Below are positions 46,657 through 55,738 of a stretch of 64,000 bases of DNA, one piece after another. Position 1 is the first letter of the stretch. Every line of letters starts with the position of its first letter. This stretch comes from Alphaproteobacteria bacterium. GTDB taxonomy: Bacteria > Pseudomonadota > Alphaproteobacteria > Micropepsales > Micropepsaceae. Below the pieces are notes generated by a model. The model was not told where the DNA came from. It worked only from the letters and a program-made list of their open reading frames with translations, and ran no database searches. The position numbers were made by a program, and so were the translations under genes. The stretch spans positions 1 through 64,000 of the forward strand of contig CANIHD010000015.1 of the NCBI GenBank assembly GCA_947467345.1, written 5' to 3'.

Positions 46657-47834
46657 TGGCTGCCTTGCCGGATTACGATTCCGACCAGCTCGATATCTTA
46701 AGCGCGCAAAGCGGCGCCACGCTGGGCGTGTTCGCTGGCAAAGGCTATGCGCGCGTGGAGCCAGCGATTCTGCAACCGGCAGAGCTCTTCCTCGATCGCT
46801 CGGGCGAAGAAATTCGCCGCCGCACCTTTGTGCTCACCGATCCGGGCGGGCGCGAACTATGTCTCCGGCCTGATCTCACCATTCCCGTCTGCCGCATGTT
46901 TCTGGCGGGCGGCGGCAAAGTGCCGGCCCGCCTCGCCTATCACGGCCCTGCTTTTCGCTTTCAGCCCGGCGAGGCCGAACGCCCGGCGCAATTCTTACAA
47001 ACCGGCGTCGAGTGCCTCGGCGTCGAGTCGCGCGACGACGCCGATATCGAAGTCTTGAGCCTCTGCGTCGAAGGCATTCGCGCGGCGGGGCTGAAGGATT
47101 TCTCGGTCAAGATCGGCGATGTCGGTTTGTTCGCCGGCCTGATCGATGCGCTCGACATTCCGCCGCTGTGGCGCGGGAGATTGAAGCGCCATTTCTGGCG
47201 GCCGCAATATTTCAGCGAGTTGTTGGAGCGTCTCTCCGGCAATGGCCCGAAACCGACGCAAGCCTATCTCGCGCATCTCGGCCAGCTTGGTCCGACGGAA
47301 TCGCGCGCGGCGCTTGAAGGGCTGATGGATTATCTCGGCGCCACGCAGGCCAAAACATCCGGCGGGCGCACGCGCGACGAAATCATCGACCGCCTGATCG
47401 AACAGGCGGCGGAAGCGGCGGCTGTGCATCTCGACCAGAAATCGGTCGCGTTCATCGAGCAGGTTTTGTCGGTCTCAGGCAGCGCGAAAGAATCGCTCGC
47501 CTCGCTGCGCGCGCTTTCCAGCGAAGCGAAGATATCGCTCGACGCACCATTGGCCGCAATGGAGCGGCGCATCAATGCGCTCGAAAAACTCGGCGTCGAT
47601 AAAGCGAACACGAGCTTCGCCGCGCGCTTCGGGCGCAATATGGAATATTACACCGGCTTCGTGTTCGAGCTGTGGTCCAAGGACTCCGAGGGCGACGTGC
47701 AGATCGCGGGCGGCGGACGCTACGACACGCTGCTGAAAATCTTGGGCGCCACACGCGACATTCCGGCCGTCGGCTGCGCTATCCGCACCGAGCGCGTGCT
47801 GGCCGCACGACGCGCCACGGGAGCCCTGTCATGA
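46656..47834 (+). CDS. hisZ: ATP phosphoribosyltransferase regulatory subunit
   Basis: A 392-residue HisRS paralogue without synthetase activity that complexes with HisG and confers histidine feedback. It keeps the class II core (LRPDLTIPVCRMFLAGG, FRFQPGEAERPAQFLQTGVE and RNMEYYTGFVFEL). The anticodon-binding domain of HisRS is missing. Its start overlaps the hisS stop by one base (TAATG) and its stop overlaps hisG by four. Confidence 0.95.
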   Translation: MAALPDYDSDQLDILSAQSGATLGVFAGKGYARVEPAILQPAELFLDRSGEEIRRRTFVLTDPGGRELCLRPDLTIPVCRMFLAGGGKVPARLAYHGPAFRFQPGEAERPAQFLQTGVECLGVESRDDADIEVLSLCVEGIRAAGLKDFSVKIGDVGLFAGLIDALDIPPLWRGRLKRHFWRPQYFSELLERLSGNGPKPTQAYLAHLGQLGPTESRAALEGLMDYLGATQAKTSGGRTRDEIIDRLIEQAAEAAAVHLDQKSVAFIEQVLSVSGSAKESLASLRALSSEAKISLDAPLAAMERRINALEKLGVDKANTSFAARFGRNMEYYTGFVFELWSKDSEGDVQIAGGGRYDTLLKILGATRDIPAVGCAIRTERVLAARRATGALS

Positions 47835-48808
47835 GCGCGCTCGTCATTGGCCTTCCCTCCAAGGGACGTCTGCAGGAACAGGCGACGGCCTATTTGCGCG
47901 ACGCTGGGCTCGTCGTGAAACAGACCGCGCGCGAATACCGCGCGACGCTTGCCGGCCAACCCGATATCGAAGTGAAGCTTCTCTCCTCTGCCGATATCGT
48001 TTCGGCTTTGGGCTCCGGCGAATTGCATCTCGGCGTCACCGGCGAAGATCTCTTGCGCGACACGCTGCCCGACATGGATTCGCAAGTTGCACTGCTGCAA
48101 CCGCTCGGCTTCGGCTTTGCCGATGTGGTGGTCGCGGTGCCGAATGCGTGGATCGACGTGTCGACCATGGCCGACCTTGACGATGTCTGCTCGGCCTTCC
48201 ATGTGCGCCATCACAAGCGCCTTCGCATCGCCACCAAATATACCGGCCTCACGCGCAATTTCTTCGCGGCGCACGGCATTGTCGACTATCGCATTGTCGA
48301 AAGCCTGGGCGCCACCGAAGGCGCGCCGGCGTCCGGTACGGCAGAAGCCATCGTGGATATCACCACCACAGGTGCAACGCTGGCGGCGAACGATCTGAAG
48401 ATTCTGGACGACGGAGTCATTCTGAAAAGCCAGGCGCAACTCTCGGCGTCGCTGAAAGCACGCTGGGACGATGCGGCATTGGCAGCTGCAGGACGCCTCA
48501 CCACGCGTATCGCAGCGCGTGAATTGGCGCGCGGCTCGCATATTTTGCGGCTGCGCATCGAAATCGCCAGTGATGAGATTGTGGACATGCTCGTGCGCGA
48601 CGCGGATTGCACGCTGCTGTCGGGCCCGGCGCAAGGAAACCGCACCGGCGAACACGCCATACTCTGCCCGCGCGAGAAATTGATGACCGCGCTGAAAGTG
48701 TTGCGCGCACGCGGCGTGCACAACGCCGTGACGGTGCATCAGGCGGATTACGCTTTCGTCGAAAGCAACCCGATGCTGGCAAAGCTCAAGGCTGCTTTGG
48801 CGAAATAA
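47831..48808 (+). CDS. hisG: ATP phosphoribosyltransferase, catalytic subunit
   Basis: HisG couples ATP and PRPP in the first step of histidine synthesis. The catalytic core has IGLPSKGRLQEQA, LGVTGEDLLRDTL, RIATKYTGLTRNFF and ESLGATEGAPASGTAEAIVD, as in HisZ-dependent HisG of rhizobia. At 325 residues it is about 100 longer than those short forms; the extra C-terminal part includes LRLRIEIASDEIVDMLVRDA and LRARGVHNAVTVHQADYAFV. Whether this is a true ACT-like regulatory domain is unclear. The start at 47831 overlaps the hisZ TGA (ATGA). Confidence 0.95.
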   Translation: MSALVIGLPSKGRLQEQATAYLRDAGLVVKQTAREYRATLAGQPDIEVKLLSSADIVSALGSGELHLGVTGEDLLRDTLPDMDSQVALLQPLGFGFADVVVAVPNAWIDVSTMADLDDVCSAFHVRHHKRLRIATKYTGLTRNFFAAHGIVDYRIVESLGATEGAPASGTAEAIVDITTTGATLAANDLKILDDGVILKSQAQLSASLKARWDDAALAAAGRLTTRIAARELARGSHILRLRIEIASDEIVDMLVRDADCTLLSGPAQGNRTGEHAILCPREKLMTALKVLRARGVHNAVTVHQADYAFVESNPMLAKLKAALAK

Positions 48809-49402
48809 TTATCTCGGCGCCGCCGGGGCTTGCGCCGTCGCTTCCGGAATCAATGGCGGCTGCGGGCCGATCACGGCGATCAGCGCGTCACGAGCGCATG
48901 TTTGCTCATCATAAGTCGGCGTGCGGTCACCGCCTGGAATACCGCCGACGCCGATAGCGCCGATCATTTGCTTATCGACGATGATCGGAAATCCGCCCTC
49001 CTGCACCGTCAGATCGTATTGCAGCATATGCGTCTCGGTGAAGGAATCGCGCGCTTGCCGATTGGCAAGAAGCACCGAAGGCGCACGCGTACGAAGCGCA
49101 GTCTGTGCTTTGTTGACGGCGGCGATGATCGACACATAGCCGATCCCATCCATGCGGTGCTGATGCACCACCTGGCCGTAAGGATCCAGAATCACGATCA
49201 CGGCTTGGCTATTGTGCTGTTTGGCGATCTCCTCGCACGCCATCGCAAGTTTTCGCGCGGTATCGCCATTGATGGAGATGCGGTCGTTCAGCCGCTCCGC
49301 CGCCTTGCCGCTGATGACGAATTTCTCCGGCAACTGTGCAGCGGCCACGCTTGCGAGAAGCACCGCTCCACAGATCGAAACCATCAGAGTCCGTGCGCGC
49401 AT
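48809..49402 (-). CDS. GlcG/HbpS-family secreted protein
   Basis: A 197-residue protein with a signal peptide (MVSICGAVLLASVAAAQ). The GlcG/HbpS core shows ISINGDTARKLAMACEEIAK, VIVILDPYGQVVHQHRMDG and a C-terminal GGFPIIVDKQMIGAIGVGG. HbpS members bind haem; others sit next to molybdenum hydroxylase genes, as here. It is the third gene of the run (2Fe-2S subunit, large subunit, GlcG) on the minus strand. Its stop directly abuts the convergent hisG stop. A Pro/Ala tail follows. Confidence 0.85.
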   Translation of the reverse strand: MRARTLMVSICGAVLLASVAAAQLPEKFVISGKAAERLNDRISINGDTARKLAMACEEIAKQHNSQAVIVILDPYGQVVHQHRMDGIGYVSIIAAVNKAQTALRTRAPSVLLANRQARDSFTETHMLQYDLTVQEGGFPIIVDKQMIGAIGVGGIPGGDRTPTYDEQTCARDALIAVIGPQPPLIPEATAQAPAAPR

Positions 49403-49449
49403 GCTTCCCTCCCCAGAGAATTTACGGCAACGAGTTTACGGCAACGAAT

Positions 49450-51717
49450 TTAAGCCAGCGCGCCGCGAACACGCTCCGGCGTTAGTGGTCCACGGCGAAT
49501 GCGTTTGCCGGTAGCTTCGAAAACTGCGTTGCTAACGGCCGCTGCCAGGATGCGGATGGTGGCTTCGCCGGCGCCGGTTGGCGGAATTTCCGGATGGTCG
49601 AGCAAAACGATATCCACTGTCTCGGGCGCCTCGGTGATATCGAGAATCGGATAGGTGAGCCAATCGACGCTTTTGACGCCGCGGCGGTCGAACTTGACCT
49701 CTTCGTGCAGCGTGCGCGACAGGCCTTGCACGACATTGCCTTCAATCACCGTGCGCATCGTGCCGGGATTGATAACGAGGCCGCAATCCTGCGCCACGGT
49801 GAATTTGCGCGCATAGACTTGGCCAGTGCGCATATTCACCTCCACCTCGGCAATCATCGCCACGATGGTGCCGCCGCGCGAAGCATAGGCAACGCCCTGC
49901 CCTGTCACGATATCGCCGCGCCTTCCGCGCCGTGTTCCGGCCGGACCAGGTTTCCAGCCGGCCTTCTCGGCCACCGCTTTGAGCGCCGCGACGTCACGCG
50001 GGCGGGTGATGAATTTCAGGCGGAATTCGATCGGGTCGACACCGGCAGCTTCCGCCACTTCGTCCATGAAAGATTCACTGCCGAAATGCACTTGCGGTCC
50101 AATCGGATCGCGCAAATGCGTCGTGCGCAAGGGCGAGGCCTTGGCCAGAAGCGTCGGCACGGTTTCCCAGGCAATGCGGGCCACGGGAAATTCGTAAGCG
50201 CCTTCTGGCGAACCGAAATTGACAAGCCGTTCGCCTGTCATGCCCAGCAATTGCCCGGCCAACGTATCCTTGGGTTCGGACTCATTGGTGTCAGTATCGT
50301 TGCGCGACATGCCACGCGAGGTGAACTCCAGAGCAATCATATTGCCGGCGGCATCCAGCGCCGCGCGCGCTTTGTGAACCGAGGGCGGTCCCTTCGGATC
50401 CCAACCGGTGCCTTCATGCCGCATATATTGCACGCGCACGGGGCGGCCCAGCGTTTGGCTAAGCACGCACGCATCCATCAACGCATCGCCGGCGTCGTTA
50501 CGGCCATAAGACCCCGGCCCCTGAACCCAAATGCCGTGGACATTCTCGAGCGGCAATTTGAGAATGGCGGCAGCGCCTTCCGCCGCGTAATGCGGCTTCT
50601 GCGTGCCGGTCCAAACGGTGGCGCGGTCGCCGCGCACATCGGCGATGGCGCAACCGCCCGCCATGCTGGCATGGCTCTGATACGGCCATTCATATTCGGC
50701 TTCGACAATGCGCGCCGCACCAGCGAAGGCAGCTTCTACCGCGCCCTTGTCGGTGGTGACCTGGCGTTTCGTAACGGTGGACGCGCGCAGATGGTCATAA
50801 ATTCCCGCGTCGCCGGGGAATACATCGACCGGCGCCGACCACGTCACTTTCAAATCGCGCGCCGCGCGTATCGCATCCCATTCCTTAGGCGCGACAACAC
50901 CGAGGAAATCATTCTTGTGCACCACCTGCGCGCCCGGGATATGGCGAATGGAAGCTTCGTCCACCGCTACGGGAACCGAGCTGGCATTCTCGGGACGGAT
51001 CATACGCCCGTGCAACATGCCTTCGACCTTGATGTCGGTGACATAGGGCCGATAGGCGAAAACTTTGCCGCGCACATCGGCGCGCGGGGCGGATGTACCA
51101 ACCACGCGATATTGGTCAGGCGTTTTCGGCTTCGCTTTTGCGGTGAGGCCGAGCGCATTTCCGTATTGATTATTCCAGGCGATCTTGTCGTTGAAATATT
51201 TGCCGCCGATCAATGCGGCGCAGGTCATGCTGCGCGGATCGCCCGCGATGGTGATGACGCCGTCATTCACGCTAAGGCGCTCGGGCGCGACGCCCCACGC
51301 GATTGCCGCGCGTTCCACCAACATGCGGCGCGCTTCGGCGCCCGCCTGGCGCAACGCGGCGCCGCCTTGCGCGACGCCGGTGCTGCCTGATGCGCCGCCC
51401 TGATTGCAGGTCAGCGCCGTATCACCCATGATCACATTTATGCGCGAGACGGAGATGTCCATCTCTTCGGCAACAATCTGCGCAATCGCGACGTCCGTTC
51501 CTTGGCCGCCGTCGATCTTGCCAAAGAAGATTGTCACCGAGCCGTCCGGCGCGATGGCAATCCAGCTATCCATTTCGGTCGGATGCAGCGGCGGCTTAAC
51601 AGCGCCGGCGGCTTGCGCCAGCGCGGTGCCGACACCACCGGCGTTGAAAGCAATGACCAAAGCACCTGTGGTTTGCAGAAGCGTGCGGCGAGAGAGCGAA
51701 AAATCTTGCGTGTTCAT
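49450..51717 (-). CDS. Xanthine dehydrogenase family molybdopterin-binding subunit
   Basis: A 755-residue large subunit with a Tat signal (SLSRRTLLQTTGALVIAF). Molybdopterin contacts appear as GGQGTDVAIAQIVAEEM, NQGGASGSTGVAQGG, QGPGSYGRNDAGDALMDAC and DPIGPQVHFGSESFMDEV. In contrast to the paralogue at 42058, the catalytic glutamate motif is kept (IPPTGAGEATIRILAAAVSN). It should oxidise an aldehyde or heteroaromatic substrate in the periplasm together with the 2Fe-2S partner 9 bases upstream. The substrate is unknown. Confidence 0.93.
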   Translation of the reverse strand: MNTQDFSLSRRTLLQTTGALVIAFNAGGVGTALAQAAGAVKPPLHPTEMDSWIAIAPDGSVTIFFGKIDGGQGTDVAIAQIVAEEMDISVSRINVIMGDTALTCNQGGASGSTGVAQGGAALRQAGAEARRMLVERAAIAWGVAPERLSVNDGVITIAGDPRSMTCAALIGGKYFNDKIAWNNQYGNALGLTAKAKPKTPDQYRVVGTSAPRADVRGKVFAYRPYVTDIKVEGMLHGRMIRPENASSVPVAVDEASIRHIPGAQVVHKNDFLGVVAPKEWDAIRAARDLKVTWSAPVDVFPGDAGIYDHLRASTVTKRQVTTDKGAVEAAFAGAARIVEAEYEWPYQSHASMAGGCAIADVRGDRATVWTGTQKPHYAAEGAAAILKLPLENVHGIWVQGPGSYGRNDAGDALMDACVLSQTLGRPVRVQYMRHEGTGWDPKGPPSVHKARAALDAAGNMIALEFTSRGMSRNDTDTNESEPKDTLAGQLLGMTGERLVNFGSPEGAYEFPVARIAWETVPTLLAKASPLRTTHLRDPIGPQVHFGSESFMDEVAEAAGVDPIEFRLKFITRPRDVAALKAVAEKAGWKPGPAGTRRGRRGDIVTGQGVAYASRGGTIVAMIAEVEVNMRTGQVYARKFTVAQDCGLVINPGTMRTVIEGNVVQGLSRTLHEEVKFDRRGVKSVDWLTYPILDITEAPETVDIVLLDHPEIPPTGAGEATIRILAAAVSNAVFEATGKRIRRGPLTPERVRGALA

Positions 51718-51726
51718 GGCCGGCCC

Positions 51727-52188
51727 CTAGCCCATCGCCGCGGCGCGTTTGATCGCGCGCAGGATTGCCATATGGGTTCCGCAGCGGCATTTCAGGCCGG
51801 TCATTGCCTCGCGGATTTCCGCGTCGGTCGGCTTGGGTGTTTTCTTCAGAAAGGCCGCCGCCGTCATGATCCAGCCATTGATGCAATAGCCGCATTGCGG
51901 AACTGCTTCTTCGACATAGGCCGCTTGCACCGGATGCGGTTTCTCTTCGGTGCCTAGCCCCGCCAATGTCGTAACTTGACGCGTCCCGACCGCACCCATC
52001 GGCGTGACGCAGGAGCGCGTGGGTTCGCCATCGAGATGGACCGTGCAGGCGCCGCATTGCGCCAAGCCGCAGCCGAAATGTGGATTATGCAGGCCGAGAT
52101 TGTCGCGCAGCGCATAGAGCAGCGGCATGTCGGCGTCGGCGTCCACCTGTTCGGCGCGCCCATCCACCTGAAGAGTATAACGCGGCAT
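51727..52188 (-). CDS. 2Fe-2S subunit of molybdenum hydroxylase
   Basis: A 153-residue protein with both [2Fe-2S] clusters intact: CGLAQCGACTVHLDG with a later Cys (RSCVTPM), and CGYCINGWIM with CRCGTHMAILRAIKR. First gene of the operon with the large subunit and the GlcG-like protein. It has no signal peptide, so it is probably exported with the Tat-bearing large subunit. It is divergent from the iron transporter permease; 165 bases separate the starts. Confidence 0.95.
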   Translation of the reverse strand: MPRYTLQVDGRAEQVDADADMPLLYALRDNLGLHNPHFGCGLAQCGACTVHLDGEPTRSCVTPMGAVGTRQVTTLAGLGTEEKPHPVQAAYVEEAVPQCGYCINGWIMTAAAFLKKTPKPTDAEIREAMTGLKCRCGTHMAILRAIKRAAAMG

Positions 52189-52353
52189 GATCCGACCTCC
52201 TCGCGCGGGGCTCCGGCGCCCGCTTTGGGCAGAATCCTATCACCCGCTACCCGGTTTGTCGCCCGAGTGGAGGCCGCCCGGGGCTCAAATCCCTGTTTTC
52301 CATTCCCATTTCGGGCGCTGTTTTCTTGCCCGGGAACGCGCTACGCCTCAAGC

Positions 52354-54066
52354 ATGGCCATTGTCGACCGCCATGAAACCTCGCCACTCCCGCCGCCCCG
52401 TGCCGGCCGGGCCTGGGGAAAATTTTGGGGGCGTTGGACGGGGTTCGACGTGGCTGCCTCCGCAATCGCTCTTGTGGTCGTCATACCCATTCTATCGGTG
52501 GTGGGTATTGCCTTCACCGGCGACGGCACGGCCATCGCCCATCTGGCCTCGACATTCCTGCCCGAATATGTGGCCAACACGCTGGCCTTAGGCCTCTTGG
52601 TTGTTGCAGGTGTCCTTCTCATCGGCGTGCCCGCGGCCTGGCTGGTGGCGGCGTGCGAATTTCCCGGACGCCGCGCACTGGAATTCGCGCTGGTGTTGCC
52701 GATGGCCGCACCCGCCTATGTGCTGGCCTACGCCTATGCCGATTTTCTCGCGGCATTCGGGCCGGTGCAGAGTCTGTTTCGCGCCTGGACGGGATTTGAA
52801 GTCGGCGCCTATTGGTTTCCCGAGATACGGTCCTTGCCCGGCGCGGCGTTGATGCTGACGCTGGTGCTCTACCCTTATGTCTACATCCTGGCGCGCGCGC
52901 ATTTTCTGAATCAATCGGCAGCTGCGCTGGATGCGGCACGCTCATTGGGACGTAGTGCCTGGGGCAGTTTCGTTGCCGTGACCTTGCCGCTGGCGCGGCC
53001 CGCCATCGTTGCCGGCGCCGCTTTGGCACTGATGGAAACCTTCGCCGATTACGGCACAGTCTCCTATTTCGGCGTGCAGGTGTTCACCACCGGCATTTAC
53101 CGCGCTTGGATTTCGCTCAGCGATCTCGCGGGCGCGGCGCAATTGGCAACCGCACTTCTGGTGTTTGTCGCGTTGGTGCTGATGCTCGAACGCAATGCAC
53201 GCGGCGCACGCGCCTTCCACGAAACCGGCCGGCGCGACCGACGGCCAGAACGTATTGTGCTGCATGGTGCGCGCAGCGTTGCCGCGATGGTGGCGTGCAC
53301 ACTGCCGCCGATTTTCGGTTTCGTTATTCCTGTGGCGGTCTTGATATCGCTTCTGCTCGGGGCCGGTCCGCCGGCGCGCGAGTTCTCTCTGCACCTCTTA
53401 CACAGCCTGGTGCTGGCCTTTCTCGCCGGCGCGGTTGCGACCTGCGTCGCTTTCGTTCTGGGCCTCGCGCGTAAGCAAGGACCGGCCAGCATTGCGAGCC
53501 GCGCTTCCTTCATTGCCGGATTGGGCTATGCCGTTCCCGGTGTCGTGGTCGCCATCGGCGTTCTGATGCCCTTCGCATGGTTCGACAACACGCTGGACAG
53601 CGCTTTGCGCGCTAGCTTCGGCGTCTCCTCCGGATTGGTGCTGACAGGAAGCATCGCCGGGCTCGTGTTCGCCTATACGGTGCGCTACCTCGCCGTGGCG
53701 CTGCAAAGCGTCTCCGCCGGCTTGGAGCGGATCACGCCATCCATCGAAGCAGCAGCCAAGCTCTTGGGGCGCGGGCCGTGGGATGCGGTGCGGCGCGTTT
53801 ATCTGCCGTTGATTGCGCCCAGCGCATTGACCGCCGCGCTTCTCGTCTTCGTGGATGTGATGAAGGAATTGCCTGCGACGCTCATGCTGCGGCCGTTCAA
53901 TTTCGATACGCTTGCCGTGGCGGCACACAATTATGCCGCCGACGAACGCCTCGGGCACGCCGCGGCGCCGTCACTGGTCATCGTCGCTGCCGGTATTGTG
54001 CCGTGCATACTTTTGCTACGCACCATCTCGCGCATGTCGGAAAAAAACGGGACGCCGGAAACGTAG
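52354..54066 (+). CDS. Fe(III) ABC transporter permease, duplicated (FbpB type)
   Basis: A 570-residue permease with two homologous halves and about 12 membrane helices, as in FbpB/SfuB iron transporters. Each half has the EAA-like loop contacting the ATPase: AALDAARSLGRSAWGSFVAV in the first and IEAAAKLLGRGPWDAVRRVY in the second. The start at 52354 (MAIVDRHE) lies at the beginning of the natural cytoplasmic leader; upstream in-frame sequence overlaps the divergent gene. The likely binding protein is at 54540-55577 on the other strand. No ATPase gene was found in the window. Confidence 0.93.
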   Translation: MAIVDRHETSPLPPPRAGRAWGKFWGRWTGFDVAASAIALVVVIPILSVVGIAFTGDGTAIAHLASTFLPEYVANTLALGLLVVAGVLLIGVPAAWLVAACEFPGRRALEFALVLPMAAPAYVLAYAYADFLAAFGPVQSLFRAWTGFEVGAYWFPEIRSLPGAALMLTLVLYPYVYILARAHFLNQSAAALDAARSLGRSAWGSFVAVTLPLARPAIVAGAALALMETFADYGTVSYFGVQVFTTGIYRAWISLSDLAGAAQLATALLVFVALVLMLERNARGARAFHETGRRDRRPERIVLHGARSVAAMVACTLPPIFGFVIPVAVLISLLLGAGPPAREFSLHLLHSLVLAFLAGAVATCVAFVLGLARKQGPASIASRASFIAGLGYAVPGVVVAIGVLMPFAWFDNTLDSALRASFGVSSGLVLTGSIAGLVFAYTVRYLAVALQSVSAGLERITPSIEAAAKLLGRGPWDAVRRVYLPLIAPSALTAALLVFVDVMKELPATLMLRPFNFDTLAVAAHNYAADERLGHAAAPSLVIVAAGIVPCILLLRTISRMSEKNGTPET

Positions 54067-54083
54067 AATTTCTGAATGATGGA

Positions 54084-54509
54084 TCAGCACACCGGGCAGT
54101 GATCGATATCCTCGGTCGCCTTATAGCTCCGCCGCGCGATCTCCTCGAGCACGCCCAAATCCACATCGGCCACCTTGTTGATATAGAGACAGGCCTTGGA
54201 GGTTTTATGCTTGCCGAGCTTCGCGAGCAGCGCCTCATATTCAGGAAAGCCGCCGACATAGAGCACGAGATTAGCCGAGCGCGGCGAGAAGCCGATGCGG
54301 CACATGTCGCCCTCGTGTCCGCTGGCGTAGCGATAGTGATAGGTGCCGAAGCCGACGATTGAAGGACCCCACATCATCGCGGGTTCGCCGGTGACACGCT
54401 CCATCATCGTGCGTATCGCCTTGCCATCGGCCTGACGAACAGAGTGCGCCACGCCGTCGAGGAAGTCGTCGACGCTCACATCCGTGGGCTTGGTCTTAAT
54501 CTCCGCCAT
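54084..54509 (-). CDS. DUF1801 domain protein
   Basis: A 141-residue soluble protein of the DUF1801/YdhG-like group. Family features are VDDFLDGVAHSVRQADGKAI, MWGPSIVGFGTYHYRYASG and ANLVLYVGGFPEYEALLAKLG, then a C-terminal KHKTSKACLYINKVADVDL. No function is established. It follows the iron-binding protein gene by 30 bases on the minus strand and converges on the permease gene. Confidence 0.9.
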   Translation of the reverse strand: MAEIKTKPTDVSVDDFLDGVAHSVRQADGKAIRTMMERVTGEPAMMWGPSIVGFGTYHYRYASGHEGDMCRIGFSPRSANLVLYVGGFPEYEALLAKLGKHKTSKACLYINKVADVDLGVLEEIARRSYKATEDIDHCPVC

Positions 54510-54539
54510 GTGCGCTTCTCTAGTGCGATAGGCTTTGCA

Positions 54540-55577
54540 TCACCGCCAACCGGCGCGATCGAAAATCATCTGCGCGGTAGCCTGGTTCTGGCCGTAAAGC
54601 GACACATTCGTGGGATCGGTTTTAAACTTGCCGAGCGCCGCCAATTCTTTGCTGCGCGGCACGCTGGCGACGGCGGGGAATTCGTAATTGGCGTTGCCGA
54701 AAATATGCTGGGCTTCGTCGCTGGCGAGATATTCCAGGAATTTAATGCCCGCAGTCTTATGCGGCGCAGTCGCGACGAGCCCCGCGCCCGAAATATTCAC
54801 ATGGGTGCCGACGCTATTGTGATCGGGGAAGATCACCGTAAGTGCCTTGGCGGCGGCCCGCTCGCTCGCGATCTTTGAATTCTGCAGACGTACATAATAA
54901 TAATGATTGGCTATGGTGGCACCGCACGCGCCCGCCGCAACGTCGAGCAGCAACGAGGTATCCGCGCCTTGCGGCTGGCGGGCGAAATTGGCGACGACGC
55001 CTTTGACCCAGCCTTCCGCTTTCGCCGCTCCCAGCCGCGCAACCATACCGCCCAGCAGCGACAGATTGTACGAGGCCGTGCTGGAGCGCATGCACAATTG
55101 CCCCTTCAACTTGGGATCTGTGAGCGCCTCGTAACTGACCGCGAGCTTGGGATCGACCTTCTTCGCATTGACCACGATGATTCGCGCGCGCGTCGAGAAT
55201 CCGAACCACAAATTCTTGGGACTTTTCAGCGGCGCCGGAATCCGCGCATCCAGAATTTTGGAAGCGACCGGCTGAAACACGTTCTGCTTCTCGGCAATCG
55301 AGAGATTGCCGGCATCTACCGTTAAATAAATATCGGCGGGAGAATTGCGCCCTTCGGCGCGCATGCGCGCCAGAAGTTCCGGCCCGCCCGCTTCGATCAC
55401 GTTGACCTGAATTCCGGTCGCCTTCTCAAAGCCGTCATAGAGAAGCTCGTCGGAGTCATAGTGCCGCGCCGAATAAATATTCACGGTTTCAGCGGCAATC
55501 GCCTCTGAAGCGCCGAATGCCGCCATCAACCCGATGCCGAGCAGAGTTCCTTTGAGAGCGGCGGCGAAACGCGTCAC
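54540..55577 (-). CDS. Periplasmic Fe(III)-binding protein (FutA/FbpA type)
   Basis: A 345-residue solute-binding protein of the ferric-iron class, with signal peptide ending ASEAIA. Ligand residues fit the FutA pattern: VNIYSARHYDSD (Tyr), the YNLSLLGG segment and the IANHYYYVRLQ tyrosines. GTG 55577 is chosen as start; the in-frame ATG at 55631 falls in the Fur box, so coding from there is unlikely. It delivers iron to the permease encoded at 52354, on the opposite strand. Confidence 0.9.
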   Translation of the reverse strand: MTRFAAALKGTLLGIGLMAAFGASEAIAAETVNIYSARHYDSDELLYDGFEKATGIQVNVIEAGGPELLARMRAEGRNSPADIYLTVDAGNLSIAEKQNVFQPVASKILDARIPAPLKSPKNLWFGFSTRARIIVVNAKKVDPKLAVSYEALTDPKLKGQLCMRSSTASYNLSLLGGMVARLGAAKAEGWVKGVVANFARQPQGADTSLLLDVAAGACGATIANHYYYVRLQNSKIASERAAAKALTVIFPDHNSVGTHVNISGAGLVATAPHKTAGIKFLEYLASDEAQHIFGNANYEFPAVASVPRSKELAALGKFKTDPTNVSLYGQNQATAQMIFDRAGWR

Positions 55578-55616
55578 GAATATGGTACCTTTGGAAAACG
55601 GATGGTCGGCAGATTT

Positions 55617-55635
55617 GAGAACGATTATCATTTGG
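55617..55635 (-). promoter_or_regulatory. Fur box upstream of the iron-binding protein gene
   Basis: The minus strand reads CCAAATGATAATCGTTCTC, matching 14 of 19 positions of the Fur consensus GATAATGATAATCATTATC. It lies about 40 bases before the GTG start. Iron repression is inferred. Confidence 0.7.
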
Positions 55636-55738
55636 CGCGCCGTGAGAGAAGTCCGCCTTTGGGACCTCTCTGGAGGCCCGAGCCCAAGGCACCGCAGCAA
55701 ATGTACCAAACGGAGCATATGCTTAAGGAAACGCCGCA

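Noticed and set aside
49418-49445. Two tandem copies of GA(A/G)TTTACGGCAAC before the GlcG-like gene
   Set aside because: Only two short copies; probably slippage in the 47-base spacer, with no evidence for an operator.
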